Source: Piper betle (Eukaryota > Streptophyta > Magnoliopsida > Piperales > Piperaceae). Taken from it: a stretch of DNA of 64,000 nt. Position numbers and translations under genes: made by a program. Where the stretch lies: NCBI GenBank assembly GCA_033002965.1, contig JAURVB010013507.1, positions 211,929 through 275,928 on the forward strand, in the 5' to 3' direction. The notes beneath the pieces were generated by a model, which searched no databases, was not told the origin of the DNA, and was given only the letters and a program-made list of their open reading frames with translations. This document shows, one piece after another, positions 24,954 to 38,300 of the stretch (the first letter of the stretch is position 1; each line of letters begins with the position of its first letter).

Positions 24954-26410
24954 TATAGAGTGAGAATTTGTGAACTTATGGACCCAATTCTATTGTGTTC
25001 AATGGGAATTAATAGTGATAATGATTTCCAAAGGAAAAGCATAATCACTATTGATCTATATTCAACGGTCTAAATACGGGTTCTTAAATTCTCAAGTTAT
25101 CACCCTATCATTTATTTTTTGTTAACACTCAGAAACCGAGCATAGGGTTTGCATTGGTGGAATCAAAAAACTTGAATGTGTAAAAAAGGTCATTTAATTC
25201 ATTGAATGATCAAGTGATTTAAATGAAATAAAAGTAGTGAAGAGTTTATTCACTCCATGTGAAAAATAGCGAAACATTTGATTAATTTAATCAAACAGAC
25301 TTTAAATATAAACAATTATAGTAAAAAGCTCTACAATAACTCTTTTAAGGATTCAATTGAAAGTAATGAAATCATTTTACATTTAAGTATAAAATTCATT
25401 TCTTCCTCAACCCTAATTTTAAAAATTTTAATCATTAAAGACTTGCTTTAGTGACATTGCTGAATTTAGTTTTTTGATTTATTTATTCATGGTTTGTAGT
25501 ACTAGTTCATTATAGTTAGGGTTGCTAAATGAGCGAGTGAGCCGAGTTCAACTTATGTTCGAACTTAACTCAAATTTCGAAGTTTGTTCAAACTCGGCTC
25601 GAGATCGAACGAGTTTTGAATATGCATGCTTGAGTTCGACTCGAATATTTTTTATGTCGCTCGAGTTCGAATACACTTAAACTGTTTAATTTTGATGAGT
25701 TTGAACCCAATTTGTTCGTGAGGTCGAAACCAGCTTGATTATAAAGTGGAAAATAACTCACTCAAAATAAATGTAGGTTTTCAATTTGAATATCTCTCAT
25801 CTAAGTTATCTCACTACTTTGTTATTATATTGTATATAAATAAATATAATTAGTTACAATTAAACTTATTAGTATATATATATAAAATATAAAGATTATA
25901 TTATTACATTATTTTATCAAGTCGAGTTCGAGTTATAATCGAGCCGAGTTGAGTTGAATATTGCCTTGGTCAAACTCGGCTCGAAGGATTCGAGTTCAAA
26001 CTTGAGCATTTAAATATCGAATTTCGAGTCGAGTCGAACTGAACCGAATGCCAAATGCTCACAGCTCACTCAATTAGTAGCCATAATTATAATTTTGATG
26101 GTTGGAATATCTCATATCATGCATAGGATAAAATATTTTAGATACCATACTATATGATATCTTTGAAAAATTTAGTCTTGTATTAGTCATTTAATCGGAG
26201 ATAAAATGGTAAATCTTAATTATAATTTGAGTTATGATTAAAATTTTAAAGTAAAAAAAGAAAAAAGAGTCATTTACAAACTATCCCAATTCAAGGCCAT
26301 TTGAGGGGATTGAGAAATGAACGAAGATTTTTTGTTTTTTTTTTAACATGGAATGAAAAAAAAAGAAGGTTTGTTTGAAGAAAATTAATAATAAAAAGAA
26401 CAAATACAAA
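24954..26410. other. Flank upstream of the RING gene; decayed repeat
   Basis: At 25515-26085 'cgagttcgaactcggctcg'-like strings recur in both orientations at each end. This is a probable decayed hAT-like element, but no exact target duplication was found. The last 300 bases are AT-rich and must hold the promoter of the gene starting at 26411; I see no clear TATA box. Confidence 0.35.
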
Positions 26411-29281
26411 ATGGAGAGATTGATGGCGTCTTCTTCGCGGGCGGCGAATCCGCCTACGAGATCAACCTTGTCGGCCGTCATTCGCCGGCGGAGAGACTGC
26501 CCCATCTGCCTCGCCGCCGTCGAACCCGCCGGCGACGGCGCCGCCCTTCTCTCCCCGTGCCTCCATCTCTACTGCCTTCCCTGCCTTCGCACTTGGACCC
26601 TCATCAAGCCCTGCTGCCCTCTCTGCAACCAGCCCTCCCTCGGTTGGTATGCCCGCTTCGGCCGCCGCTTTGACCTGTTCCCACTGCCGTCTTCTTCTTC
26701 TTCTGCTTCTTCCTCTTCCACCTCCTCCGAACAAGCTAATCGTCCAAGGTCTGCCCCGATCCGTCCTTCCTCGCGGCGGCACAGGTGATCATTTTTGTGT
26801 TGTTCATCTGTCGTCTTAGATTTTTCTTTTTTTTCTTTTTTTGATAATTTTTCATTGAATTTTGAGTTAAAGTGTGTAATAGTTGACTTATTGGGAATGC
26901 TAATTATGTGGGAAGTCTTTGGATTTTTCTTCGTTCATTATCATTTATTGTTTAGGATAAACTTAGGGTATGCTACTGTCCGGATTAAAAATCTTTTAAA
27001 AAATGTTAAATCCCATTTGATTATTAAATTTTTACTCGAATAAAAATTTCATTTTGTTAAAATTAAATACATATTCATTGTTTTTATTTAAAAATACTAA
27101 TAAGTGATATTTTTAAAATTAATTTTATATGTTATTAACATATGTTGTTAATAAGTTTTAAATGTATCCTGTGCATCACACCGGCCTTTGGCTATTTATT
27201 ATGAAGTCTCAGTTGAGCTTTACTAGTGAACTAGTTAAAGACCCCACAATAAGCGAGTTACATTTGAAATTTATGATTAGCAGTATGTATTAGCAACTTA
27301 CAAAATTAAATTATACTTATTATTATTTTTAATAGAAGTAGTGTACCTTAATCTTATACATATTAAAACTAATAGAGGCTGTTAAGGTGGTGGAGATTTT
27401 TAATTTGGATAATCTGGGAACGGATTGAGTTAAGAGGGGAATAGCTAACTTATTAGGGAAGCAAGTTTTTTATGATCAAGTTTTAGGTTCTGTTAACTCT
27501 TGTCAATAGTATTAGTGCTTTAGTTTTGAATGTTAGTGCATTGCCGGTCCCAAGCGTGGATTAAGACGAAATCTTACAAGCATCCTCAAAATTAGTCTCA
27601 TATCCGATGCCTTCCTACTTTTGATATATTTGTAAGGATTGACTGTAGATCTTTAACTTCGGTTAATTGATTTCAAAAGATGACCTACGCCCATCAATTT
27701 GCACTTAGATAGTTTGTTACATCCTATGATCACAATTTTGTCATTTTTGCCTTTATGGATTATGGTGAGGATAGTCATGGAAAGTTTAGAATTGGGTACT
27801 GATATGGTCTACAATATGATAGAGGATGAAGTGGCAGAGAAAAAATTTGTAACCCCCAATTTCAGATTAAGTGGTGGAAAATGACAATGAACAAACCTTA
27901 AGTTCTCTTTACAATTTAACTACCCCTTGTGTTACTAGATGACGATTTCTCTTTTATTATGATTATTAGTGAATTCATGGTATACGATATGCCTCTGGGG
28001 ATATTATATGCCTCTATCATTGTGTCAATCTTGGTGTGACTTGGTGGCACGTAGCAGAGGGCTTTTCTATTAAAATGTACAGTAATTTTTGACTTTGGTT
28101 AGGATGCTGGTTAGTGATAGGTTACTGGCTCGATCGAGGGAAAATGTTAATTGGCGATCTAGGCCTCTTCCGTGGCGCCGCTCATTCAGCCGGCAAAGTT
28201 TTTTACCTTCCACAAGTTCCACATCTGGCAATCATCTTGCTGACGAAAGGGTTGTTTCATGGCGTGCAAGGTATTGTGGTTAAAATATTCTGTTCTTCAA
28301 GAGCATTTTTTTTATTTAAATACTTGTCTTTCTCTCTATGTAGGGAAATTTGATGGAAGGATTAAACACAATATTAACACAAATGCATGGTTCTTCCTTG
28401 TTTATTAGCAATTAGCATCTTGATTTAGATTTGTTTATGACTTGATAACATATTTGTTGTACGTCTTAAAGAAATCATCATTATTTGACAACTTAAAGTT
28501 ATTAGAATTGGCAACAATAGTTCTTCCACCTTATCTCAAAAGGGGATGGAGGCAGTACAGGTATCTCTAACTTCAATATGATGATCAATTGTTGCAGCAT
28601 ATACAAGCGGCAGTTATTGGCTGTTCCAGTGCAATCTGTAAAAATTAACTTAAATCAGGTGTGTATGTCCAACCATTGTGGAACTTTCCAGTTGTGCTTC
28701 TTCCTTGTAATAATGTAGTTTTCACTTTTGTGATGTTAAATGTTTGTCATAGTCACGACAATTTAAAGTTGTTTAAATAATTCTTGCTGCATTATTCTAC
28801 TTCCTGATTTCCTCTTGTTAGGTTGTTGGTTCTAATGATGGTAAGGCACGACTAAGGCGGAGAATAGAACCATGGATTCTAAGGGAGTTGCATGCTATCC
28901 TTGGTGATTTGGACCTGACAATTATTGTCCATTTAGCTATGTCATTATTAATTTTTTACCTGGAGAGAAAGCTAAAAAATGCACCATCGACTAACTTGGA
29001 AGAAGATGAATTCGGTCAACAGTTGAGGCCTTTTCTGGGGAGTCATACCAGTACATTTTGGCATGAGCTGAGGTATTCATTTGCCCTCTTACAAATAGTT
29101 TCAGTTATGTGCACAGTACAATATCTCAAAATGCATTTCTTTTTCAAAATCAAATTTTTTATGGAGTTTGTACAAACATCCATTGACATAAAATGTTGAT
29201 ATCAGGTGTTTTGGAGAAAGTTCATTGACCTTAGAGGCGTATGATTGTGTGGTTGAATACAAACCTTCTGTGGTTGTTTGA
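26411..29281 (+). CDS. TOPORS-like RING E3 ubiquitin ligase, 5 exons, 309 aa
   Basis: Exons: 26411-26784, 28103-28270, 28598-28658, 28822-29072, 29206-29281. All introns are GT-AG, phases agree at every junction, and the spliced length is 930 nt including the TGA. Exon 1 encodes a C3HC4 RING finger: C30, C33, C50, H52, C55, C58, C69, C72 (CPIC...CLHLYCLPC...CPLC). A Ser-rich stretch follows near residues 94-108. Exons 2-5 encode the region shared with plant Topors-like proteins: RPLPWRRSF, SWRASIYKRQLLAVP, RRRIEPWILRELHAILGD, LRPFLGSHTSTFWHELRCF and EAYDCVVEY. The likely role is E2-dependent ubiquitin transfer; the substrate is unknown. The start is the ATG giving MERLMASSS; an upstream in-frame ATG (26375) lies in an A-rich leader. 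The same frame stays open for 72 codons beyond the stop (see findings). Confidence 0.88.
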
Positions 29282-29497
29282 CATGGAAGAGAAGGAAGGC
29301 ATTGCATAAAATTGTTTCATCTTTGGTCTGACTTTATCGATCGAGCTATGTCAAGCTTCTTGGTGCTATTGGATTGCTTGTTAACGGCCAAGACTCCGAT
29401 GTGGGAAGAATTTATTGAAAAATCAGACTGGGAAAAAGAACAAGTTAGCATGAGGGAATGGATGGTTGCAAGCACACATGAGGAGGAGGCTTTTTGA
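29282..29497 (+). other. In-frame extension after the TOPORS-like stop
   Basis: Directly after the TGA at 29279-29281 the same frame runs 71 sense codons to a TGA at 29495-29497. It contains protein-like, Trp-rich stretches such as LFHLWSDFIDRAMSSFLV and WEKEQVSMREWMV. This could be 3' UTR open by chance, or coding sequence cut off by a CGA-to-TGA change. I do not recognise the segment. Confidence 0.4.
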
Positions 29498-29977
29498 TCC
29501 GCTTTCAATATGATAGAAGTGAAGCTTTAGAATCTTCTTAAGCTCTTTGTATCTCACAAATGGAGGCCAAATACTCCAGTGACTGACCATCCTTGTCCAA
29601 TGGTTAGATAGTTCGAATCTGAGCCTATGTTGCCAATTTGTACGAGCATAGTTTGTGTATGAATTTTTAGTCATTATTGTTCAAATGTCTTTCTCGTCAA
29701 ACGAAGAGACGAAGAGGGCCCTATGGAGAATGTGATCATAAATCCATAATAGAATTTGATCACAACAATCGAATTGATCATCTTTATGTATAAAGATATT
29801 TGATTAACCTGATCGAAAAGATTTCAAAATCATTATAACATTTTTTTCCATTGTAGTTTTTTGTTTATTATATGATAATTTCTTTAGTTATAAAAACAAA
29901 TTGACCGGGGAGGATATATCTTAGGTGAATGATGTCATCTTCTTCGATTAAATGTCATTTTTAATGTCAGATATCAA

Positions 29978-30266
29978 GGCTCCATTTAGTTAGTACAATA
30001 AAAATAAAAAAATTATGAAATTCATAGATGGTTATTCGTCTAATAATTTATTTATAATTATATTATAATAAGATGTAAGTAAGACTTTTCCTGAGTAGTG
30101 CCCCCTCAAAATTCAACAAAATTTCTTTAAAAAATACAAGACAGGGAAAAACTTTTGAATATGGAGATTTTACGTCTCATATTTGCATCATAACAAATTC
30201 TTTATACATTATAACCTAGAAAATTTCATACATTTTCCATCTTTTCTATACCAACCAAATAGGGCT
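29978..30266. mobile_element. MITE-like element, 'ggctccattt' ends
   Basis: The left end GGCTCCATTTAGTTAGTA matches the reverse complement of the right end (AGCCCTATTTGGTTGGTA) at most positions, giving imperfect inverted ends of about 18 bp. It is about 290 bp long and AT-rich, with no ORF. No exact target duplication was seen. The element at 51424-51745 has similar ends. Confidence 0.5.
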
Positions 30267-30883
30267 ACTAATTCATCGGGAATTGAACTCTACAAAATCT
30301 AACCACCTCTTGGGATTTTCTAACATGGATCTACTCTACACAAGATTAAGATGATGTGCTTTCACTTCTTAGAAAACTAAAGATCTGATCATCAAGTGTT
30401 TGTTATGCACCTTAGTATCCTGAACAGTTGACAAAGATCATTCAAACAGACCTCAAATCAATTCAAACATAACTGAGAAACCATATTCCTTGTAGTTCTT
30501 GTTCACCTTGAGAAGGTGCTTATGAAATTTGCTTCATACACCTCCTACCATTTCATCTAAAAGAAATGGCATTTTCAATTATATAGATTGTCGGATCAAT
30601 TATCATGATAAACTAACTTTGATATTGTTTATTATCAAATGGATCAGCGGAAAAATCTCATACCCAAATCCGAGATAACATGGAATAAGAACAGCCATGA
30701 AAACTCCATAATTTATACTAAATGGCCTCTTTCATTTCCAAGAAGGTAATATCGCAAAACTTTAAAAAATCCATATTGCCCATGTTAACAGTAGCCATTA
30801 AGCAACTAGCAAATGAAAAAAGCTACGAAGAAAGTGACAGCATATATAAATAATCAAACAGAGAAAAAGAGGGAACTCTGCAC
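30267..30883. other. Intergenic, no gene recognised
   Basis: AT-rich sequence between the MITE-like element and the Argonaute fragment. It contains no recognisable coding potential. The part nearest 30884 may be the former 3' UTR of the fragment. Confidence 0.35.
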
Positions 30884-31352
30884 TTAACATAAGAACATAG
30901 AACTCTTCACATTATCCTTAAGAACAGGCAGCTGAGGCACAACTGGCCCAGGAACTGTTACACCTCCTTGGTTGGAAGATGTATCTGACATGGCTTCAAA
31001 TTTGACAAACTGTCCCATCTGAAAAGCAGCTAGATGTGCACAGAATATTGGTGCAACTGCAAGTGTTAATAAAGGAATGTACCAATTGCAACCTAAACAA
31101 GTTTCCCCCAGCAAGGAGATAAATAACAATGATGTGAAGGAAGAAGAAGCTTACCAATGTTGATTGCTGTTGTGCCTCTCTGGTGCCTGCAAAAGAGAAA
31201 AGATGAGTTAAACATGATGTGGGTCTCCCCAACAAGAGATGAATGTGACACTACTTACACATAGGACAGGGAATGTACAAGTTCCCGCAAATCATCTGCT
31301 GTAAAACCAACTTCGTCCAAAAACACTCGATAATGGGTGTCTGGTTGTTCCC
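30884..31352 (-). pseudogene. AGO4-clade Argonaute, 3' fragment (PIWI C-terminus)
   Basis: Three exons read leftward: about 31352-31259, 31186-31155 and 31056-30884. GT-AG introns remain and the frame is kept across both junctions. The peptide contains THYRVFLDEVGF, ELVHSLSYV, QRGTTAIN, APIFCAHLAA, QMGQFVKFE and the terminal SSMFLC. This is the order and wording of the PIWI C-terminus in AGO4/6/9-type proteins, which bind 24-nt siRNAs in RNA-directed DNA methylation. Upstream of about 31352 the similarity stops. The segment before THYRV reads as the expected GTTRP only in another frame, so there is also a small indel. The PAZ, MID and most of PIWI (with catalytic residues) are missing, so this is a non-functional relic. 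Retained introns show a DNA-level origin, not retroposition. Confidence 0.8.
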
Positions 31353-32640
31353 TGTTGGATAACCAATGGATTCTACGTTTGATTTTTTACATCTTCAGAT
31401 TGCAAATTCTACGTTTGGTTTTGACAGATTGATAGGAAGATGACAATTAAACAATCATCCCTTTAAATAGAGTTACTATATTATGCATATATATGATAAG
31501 CATTATACGACAATATCTGAGCTTAGCAATACAGTTGTGTATTAATGTTGTTTAATGGACGTATGCCTCAATCAATCCAGACATAAACCTTAAAGAAGTC
31601 AAACGGAACTTTTTGGAGAGTTGTAAAAAAATTCTGGTAAAAAGAAACTAACAGTTGCTTGCTCCAGCAGGCAGCCAAGAATATTGAAAAGGTATCTGCA
31701 ACGTGGAACAAAATAATTAGGACCGCAAGAAAACATCAATTGTTTTTTTTTTAAAAAAATCAGCATTATAGGAATTTACCATAGAGAGGAGAAGAAGAGA
31801 AGGTAATTAACAGGAAATGCATTCAAAGAAACAAAAATAACAAATAAATGTGATAAGATCAGCACATTCCCTGCATGGAAATAAAATTAGTGTTGGTTGA
31901 AACGATTGGTGAAACATATTGGTTGGCCGTGATTCCTATGACCAGCATTCCAAAGAAGGTGAGCAAAGTCAAGAGCACAAAAATATCTATATATACCAAA
32001 CCAACTTTGTGAATTTAACCATCAGATTTGATACAACACTATAAACTATTGTCCATACATTTGTATTAAAATTCAATTGCAACCTGTAGAAAGGAAAATA
32101 TAAGATTTTTTGTTTGAAGAGTTCAAAACAAACATAAATTTCTTCAGCCATCGCTTGATAGAAAAACCTCTCAACAGAGACAACTACTTGAACACCAGTA
32201 CACTAATAAACTCAATAAATAAATAGTCACCTACATGGATCCCATGGCCTTCAAAACATCCCTTCTTCAGCTTCCTTTTGCTTAAATCAGAATAAAAATC
32301 TCAGAAACTGAAAGATTTTTTAACTGCAATATATATGATTGATCTTGAATTATCTCCTGACAAACTTACATACTCAAGTTGTTTATATCATTTTCAAAGG
32401 CCAAATGTTCGAGTACCATTAAGACTTTTATAATAACTCTCCAACAAACTTATGCAGCAATTCAATATACGAACGCTTGCTAGCATGTTCATGATTTAAT
32501 TCAAAATTGTATTCTGCCATGCAGAAAAACATATTTCCTGCAAACACCTTTTTTATAGTAAGCTAAATGAAGAGAACAAAAGATGATGTAAAGTAGTCAC
32601 ATAGATGCCTCACTCTTGAAATTCAATCTTCCAGTAGTAT
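31353..32640. other. Gap between AGO fragment and GTF3C3 pseudogene
   Basis: I see no further Argonaute exons and no other gene. The part next to 32641 is probably the 3' UTR of the GTF3C3 copy. A T9/A7 stretch lies near 31745 but is too far away to call as its poly(A) tail. Confidence 0.35.
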
Positions 32641-35551
32641 CTTCAAGGTCTGCAATTATCTTTCAGTACTTGTCTTGCAAGATCATGGGCTCCACTCTTT
32701 TTGTAAATCAAATGCAGATTATAAGCTGCTTCCATGTGGAGATTACAGTAACCTGGCTTTAAATTTTCCCCAAATGTATGGTGGCCATTTGGAAGTTTTG
32801 GAATGGGATAATCCTTCTGGGGAGTTGCAAGGACCTTCTGCAAATATAAGACTGCTAAACTAACAAGACCAACCTGTTGATATGCTCTAGCAATGTCATA
32901 TAAAGCTTCTTCGCTATTTGGGCAAAGGCAAAGACAACTGTAAAGAAAAGCTAGACAATGCATGACTGTTTTATGCTTGTTCTGCAGTCTAAACCCAAGA
33001 GCTTAGTTTATTAAAGCAGTTCCAACACAAAAATTGATAAAGGGATCATCTGGCTGGATTTTATAGGCTTCCAAATATTCCTTAGCAGCAGCTTGGTGCT
33101 GGCTAATCATAGATAACTGGTGGCCATAAATGATCAAAGGTGGAACACAGTCTGCATGTTGGGTGTGCATCCTACGCAAGAATTTTCCCAATCTAGAAAT
33201 TTTGGCGTCATTTTGTGGAACATCTTGCTGCACCTTTGAATTTCCAAGACACTTCTTGTTGGCAACCTCATTCAGCGGAAATTCAAAGCCATCATTCTCA
33301 GTAATAATCATTGGCGGCTCACTAACAACATTGCGTTTACTTCTCAAACGGCTATGCCACAACTTTGCTTGATTTGACAAGCAGTTAACTAGCCTTGAAA
33401 TCACTTTATAATAGCAATTCCATGCAGCCAAGCAATAAGGATAATGTCAGACAACGTATTCCACATAGTTATAACCATTAATTGGATCTGACATGTTACA
33501 TGCAATTTGTTCTCTTTCCTATCACTAGGCATTGTGCTGGATGTTAATGATAAAGCATGGTTGATAATCTGCAGTGCTTCCCAATACCTTAGCAATTTTG
33601 ACAATGCCTAACATAAATCAACAATTAACTGATAATGCTCATTGTCCTTGAGAAGCTCTGGAAGGGGGGGTTCTCTATAAGATGGCTTCCTTCTCAAAGA
33701 CTCATCATCTGAATCACCACTTTGCCAGTCCATCCCAGCTGCCAAAACTGCAGCTTTTCTTTCTTGTTTTTGTGCTTCTATTTTCTGCAGCATTTTCTTT
33801 GCTCTAGAAGCTTTCTGCAAATCGAATTGTGTTGCCACAGGTCGAAAAACCTTGAAATATATTATCATCGGGATGATTATTCAGTATTTTGACCCTTTCG
33901 TGCAATACTTTTTTTCCAAGTTTTTTCTTAGGCCTGACCTTTTGTTTTACGCTCTCAATAAATAAAGTCTCAAGAACACAGGGTAGAATCATGTCAACAA
34001 AAGGCTCAATCATGTGTCTTTTTTGATAGATTCTAGCAAGCTTCAATCTCACACTCCCATTCAACCACCATGGCTTATGATCTGCATCATTAGGGTAAAC
34101 TGTGTACTTCTTATCATCAGCGACAGTAACAAATTAATAGCATCATCATCTTGGCATCCTCAAGAAGAATAGATGCCAATGCCAAGCGGGCACCAACACT
34201 CTCAGTCACACTTAAAACCTTATGGAAACTTGAAACAGCTTTTTCTCTAACATCCAAAGCCGCATAACATTGAGCAATTTTAAAAACCACCTTCATACCT
34301 ACAAGACCCTTCCAGCATACAAAAGAACGTCAAGGATGCCTCATAATGACCAAGCTTCATCAAAGAAGTGGCAATCTCCTCCCTGCATTCTTCACCTAAC
34401 GCTTTTTTCAGACCCAAAACAGGTTTTCTGCTATATCCATATCACCAAGATAGGCTTCACAAATTCCAGTCTTAACAGAAAGGTGAAATGGAAATTCTTT
34501 ACCAGCGAACAAAGTCAATCGTTCTTGTTGTAGATGCTCGTGCTTAAGAATGTTCCTTGTTTTCCATGTAAATGGAAACCAGCAAATTCAACACACGTAA
34601 CACAGATTCTGTTGACTGGTGGTGTTTGATGAAGTCTTCCAGGATAGTTGTAGCTCGATCAACTTGATCACATTTATGATACAAAAGTAGAGCAGCCATT
34701 TTACAAAGATCAACATTTGATGATAAGGCTCAACCTCGATATTTGATGATAAGGCTCCGCAGCTTTCGTAACAATCAAGATCAACATACAAAGCAGCACG
34801 ATGAATCCTAAGTGACACATTCTGTGGATCCGCTATAATTGCCTTCGATATAAAATGCATTGCAGCAGTTGCATTTCTTGCTGCACAGATCAAGTTGCCA
34901 GTTTCGTCCATAAAGATGGATCTTTAGGAGTCAAGGAAGCAGCAGAGTATAAAAATTAAAAGATTTCTTCTTATCACCTAGGGCATCATAAACAAGACCA
35001 AGCGTATGAAACACCTAGGCAGTACAAGGCGCAACCTTTATGACCTTAACTGACAAATGAATAGCTTCATCATACTCACCACAAGCATAATGCAGTGTTG
35101 CAGCCCCGAGCTTCTTGGTGACCTCAGGACTAGTCCTGTTCTTGGTGCCCTTCAGCCTCCCCTCTTCTTAGCCTTCCTTGATTTCTTCCTCCTCTTCGGC
35201 CCACCAATCAACACTCCCAAAACTCATCCATACCACCAGATGCAAGAGCATCCTCGATTGATGATTCCATCGCTAAATCATTCAAATTGTTCAAATAAGA
35301 AGCCCTTTTACGCTTCTCTCTGCAAGAGCCTCATAACTGACCTGCACATACCGGTAAGGAGTATCACTAGGAGCCTCATCGGCGCCATCCTCCAAGAAAT
35401 CAAAAGGGTTGAACTGTCCCTCTACTAGAAGCATCAAATCGCGATCTTCAACAGCATCCTCACCTTCCTCTTGCCCATCCTCATCACCTTCCCCCTCCAC
35501 CTTCTCTTGTTCCTCCAACTCCATCTCCACCATCTCTGTACTACCGACCAT
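32641..35551 (-). pseudogene. GTF3C3: GTF3C3 (TFIIIC TPR subunit) pseudogene, apparently intronless
   Basis: Reading leftward in changing frames gives the whole protein in order. First comes an acidic N-terminus (EEQEKVEGEGDEDGQ, then FNPFDFLED and YEALAE), then a basic RRGGRNQG-type stretch. TPR segments follow: SPEVTKKLGAATLHYACGEY, HTLGLVYDALGDKKKS, SKAIIADPQNVSLRIHRAAL, GARLALASILLEDA, SRAKKMLQKIEAQKQ and EEALYDIARAYQQVGLVSLA. It ends with YNLHLIYKKSGAHDLARQVL. GTF3C3 (yeast Tfc4/tau131) bridges TFIIIC and TFIIIB on Pol III genes. The span of about 2.9 kb fits the usual length of about 900 aa with no introns. Lesions include a one-base loss near 35312, stops near 35210, 35016, 33608 and 33003, further indels, and a 17-bp duplication near 34715-34760. 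It is most likely an old processed pseudogene; no poly(A) tail was identified. Confidence 0.85.
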
Positions 35552-36540
35552 TGTTAATCAGCAAACAAAAATTAGAATATTAGAATTTGAGGTCAAAATC
35601 ACAGTTCCAAACTCATTAATTGAATGATTATAAATCAACAAAAAGCAATCAAACAAAATATGAATGAAAAACAAAACCACCCACTAAACCGATAATACAG
35701 ATACAGCAAAAAACCACAACACGATCCGTGTAACTAGCAATCTCAGCATTTGAAAAGGTGAAAATCATGGAACAAGTAACAAATCTAAACGCTAAACAAT
35801 CGAAACCCAGAAATCTAAACCAAATGAGGCAGCTTCCAACAAATGCGGCATACAAACTATCCAACCTACTGACCAGCCCAAGCTCAATCATAAGCAATAG
35901 TAAAAGCAAGCCTAATTGGCATTGAAATGATCAAAAAATGAATATGGTATAGATGAAAAACGAAACAAACCCATTAAACTAACACTAGTGAAAATTCATG
36001 GTACACCCAAAAATCAAAACCAAACAAGGCAGCTTTCCACAAATTTGGCATAAAAACTATCAAATCCGCGCCCTGAAAACGAGTTCACAGTTCAATCCAC
36101 GCTCAAGCATAAACAAAACATAGACTGATTTGATAAAAATTTGGGCTTTCCTCCCAATTTGATTGTATTAAGCAGAACCAATGATTTATAAATACACAAA
36201 ATCATAACTTTTGAAGTTTCCAACCAACTTGTTCTTGCTCTGTTCCTCCTTGTCTCAGTCACCTCTTTCAATTGCCCAAATCCCTCCTCTAAGCAAACTG
36301 TGGAGGTTGTTGTTGAGAAAACGATTCGATTTTGCTAAGAGGGAAGGTTTCGGCGGTCCACTGTTCACCGGTCGACACCGCCGGCGTCGCCACCGTACTC
36401 CGCCGCCCCCACCGTGGTGATTTTTCTGGGCCGGTGGAGAAGGTGATGGAATTACAAGATTGCCATTGTAGAGAAATGGGCTTTGGTTTTGTTTCTAAGT
36501 ACAAGGTAAGTGGGCTCAAGCCCATTTAGTTGAATATGCA
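35552..36540. other. Region upstream of the GTF3C3 copy
   Basis: 35552-36190 is AT-rich without a gene. 36200-36510 is more GC-rich and ends 'aagtacaaggtaagtggg', which could be an exon and donor on the plus strand. The readings there (36211-36420, 36332-36529) show no known domain, and the opposite strand (36289-36525) also stays open. I could not decide whether this is an exon of a lost gene. Confidence 0.3.
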
Positions 36541-38257
36541 TATTTATAAAATACAAATTATATATGTTTAAAATTTCAATTTTTTAATAAAAAAATTAAA
36601 ATTTCATATAAAAGGAAATCCCAAACTAAAATCCCCGTATCAAAATTATATTACTTGAGAATTCACAAGTTATTAGTCTTAGCAAGTAAATTATCACATG
36701 AATAAATTATTAACAACAATCAACTTCATTTAATATATTAGAGAATTCTAATTTGAGCAAAATATATATACATGCGCGTATGTATGTATGTATATATATA
36801 TATATAAAGTTAGAAGTGGGCCCATGGGTAAGAAAAGAATTATTCAGGTCAAAATTAATTAGATGAAAAAAAGTTATGAGCTTTATTTTAATAGGCAATA
36901 ATAGATTCGTTGTTAAGGTTAATATCTTGGAGTCTTGAAGATGAATTTTGCTTCGCTCAAATTTAATTTGGTTTATTTATTTTAAGTTTGAGTCCCGGTA
37001 GCATTTGACTTGATTTTAGTTTGAATTGAACTTCAAAGTATTCAATTTGTATTTACTAATACCCATTTTTTAACACACCAACATTAGATGTCTGCGTAAT
37101 AAAGTAACGCAATACTATATTATGGTTATGGCAAAAACAAATTAAAATTATCCATTAATTTTACTATATTAACACAATAATTTATATTTAATATATTATT
37201 TGTGCCTTCCTAATTCTTTAATCTATACTTGTACAACAATCAAAATTCTCCATTAATTTATGTTGGAAATTGCAATCTCATGGGTCTATTTGCTTAGGAG
37301 TCCAAATCTTATGGTCAACGAAGCAGGAAATCCTTTCTTACAAGGAGCCTTAAAACTGCCAAGCAGTTTAGTCACTCCAAATAAGAAAAAATTTCCTTTT
37401 TGACAGACTCTATATACAATTTAGAGCAATCTTTAAATAACCTTAGGTGCATCCTTTGGTAAGTAGTTTGTGTCTTTAACAACAAGATTATAAGGGGGAT
37501 ATGATGTTGAAAGGTTAAAAAAATATTCTCTTACTAACATTTCAATTTGGCTCGAAAGAATAAAGTAAATCATGATATTATAAATATTAGTAAAGTTACT
37601 CATTAGAGTATTACGTACAGAAAGTGGATTCTAACCCTCCAGGAGGCTTAAGACAAACCTTTTATTTATTTTTTCGCAATATGCATATATAATCATACTA
37701 CATAGGACAAATATTAGACTTAAGACTCCTAAATAAGTATTTTAAGCCATAAGAGAGGCAAAACCTCCCCTGCAACTAAGAAGGTGACTTTAAAATATAA
37801 AGATTGCTCCAAGGTACATGAAGGTGATACCCCCAATGTAGCTAAGAGGTTAAATTCTTAAAAAAATATTATGACATGCTTCGGTTCTTATACTTAATTC
37901 CAATCATTGTATTATGTAACTTGATTTCTTAATGTGGGTGAGTGTGATAACGTAAACACTAAGTTGTGGTACATGTTCCACACACCCCAAAAAGAAAGTT
38001 AAACACAAAGGCATTAGAGGATACTATAACATCATAACATAAAACCTGGTCTTCACTTGGGTTGTTCGTGTGAGTATGACCTATATGTTCTTCCTACCTA
38101 TGTTTTTCTTTATACACACAAAATTACAATCAAATAACTTTTGTGTGCTTGAATTCTCCTTGTTATGTTCCACGACTCTGGGGCTCATACACTCTGCGAC
38201 GATTGTTAGAATTTTCCTGAAAGCATTGCTCTCCACGACAACAACAACAACAACAAC

Positions 38258-38300
<43 letters not shown>

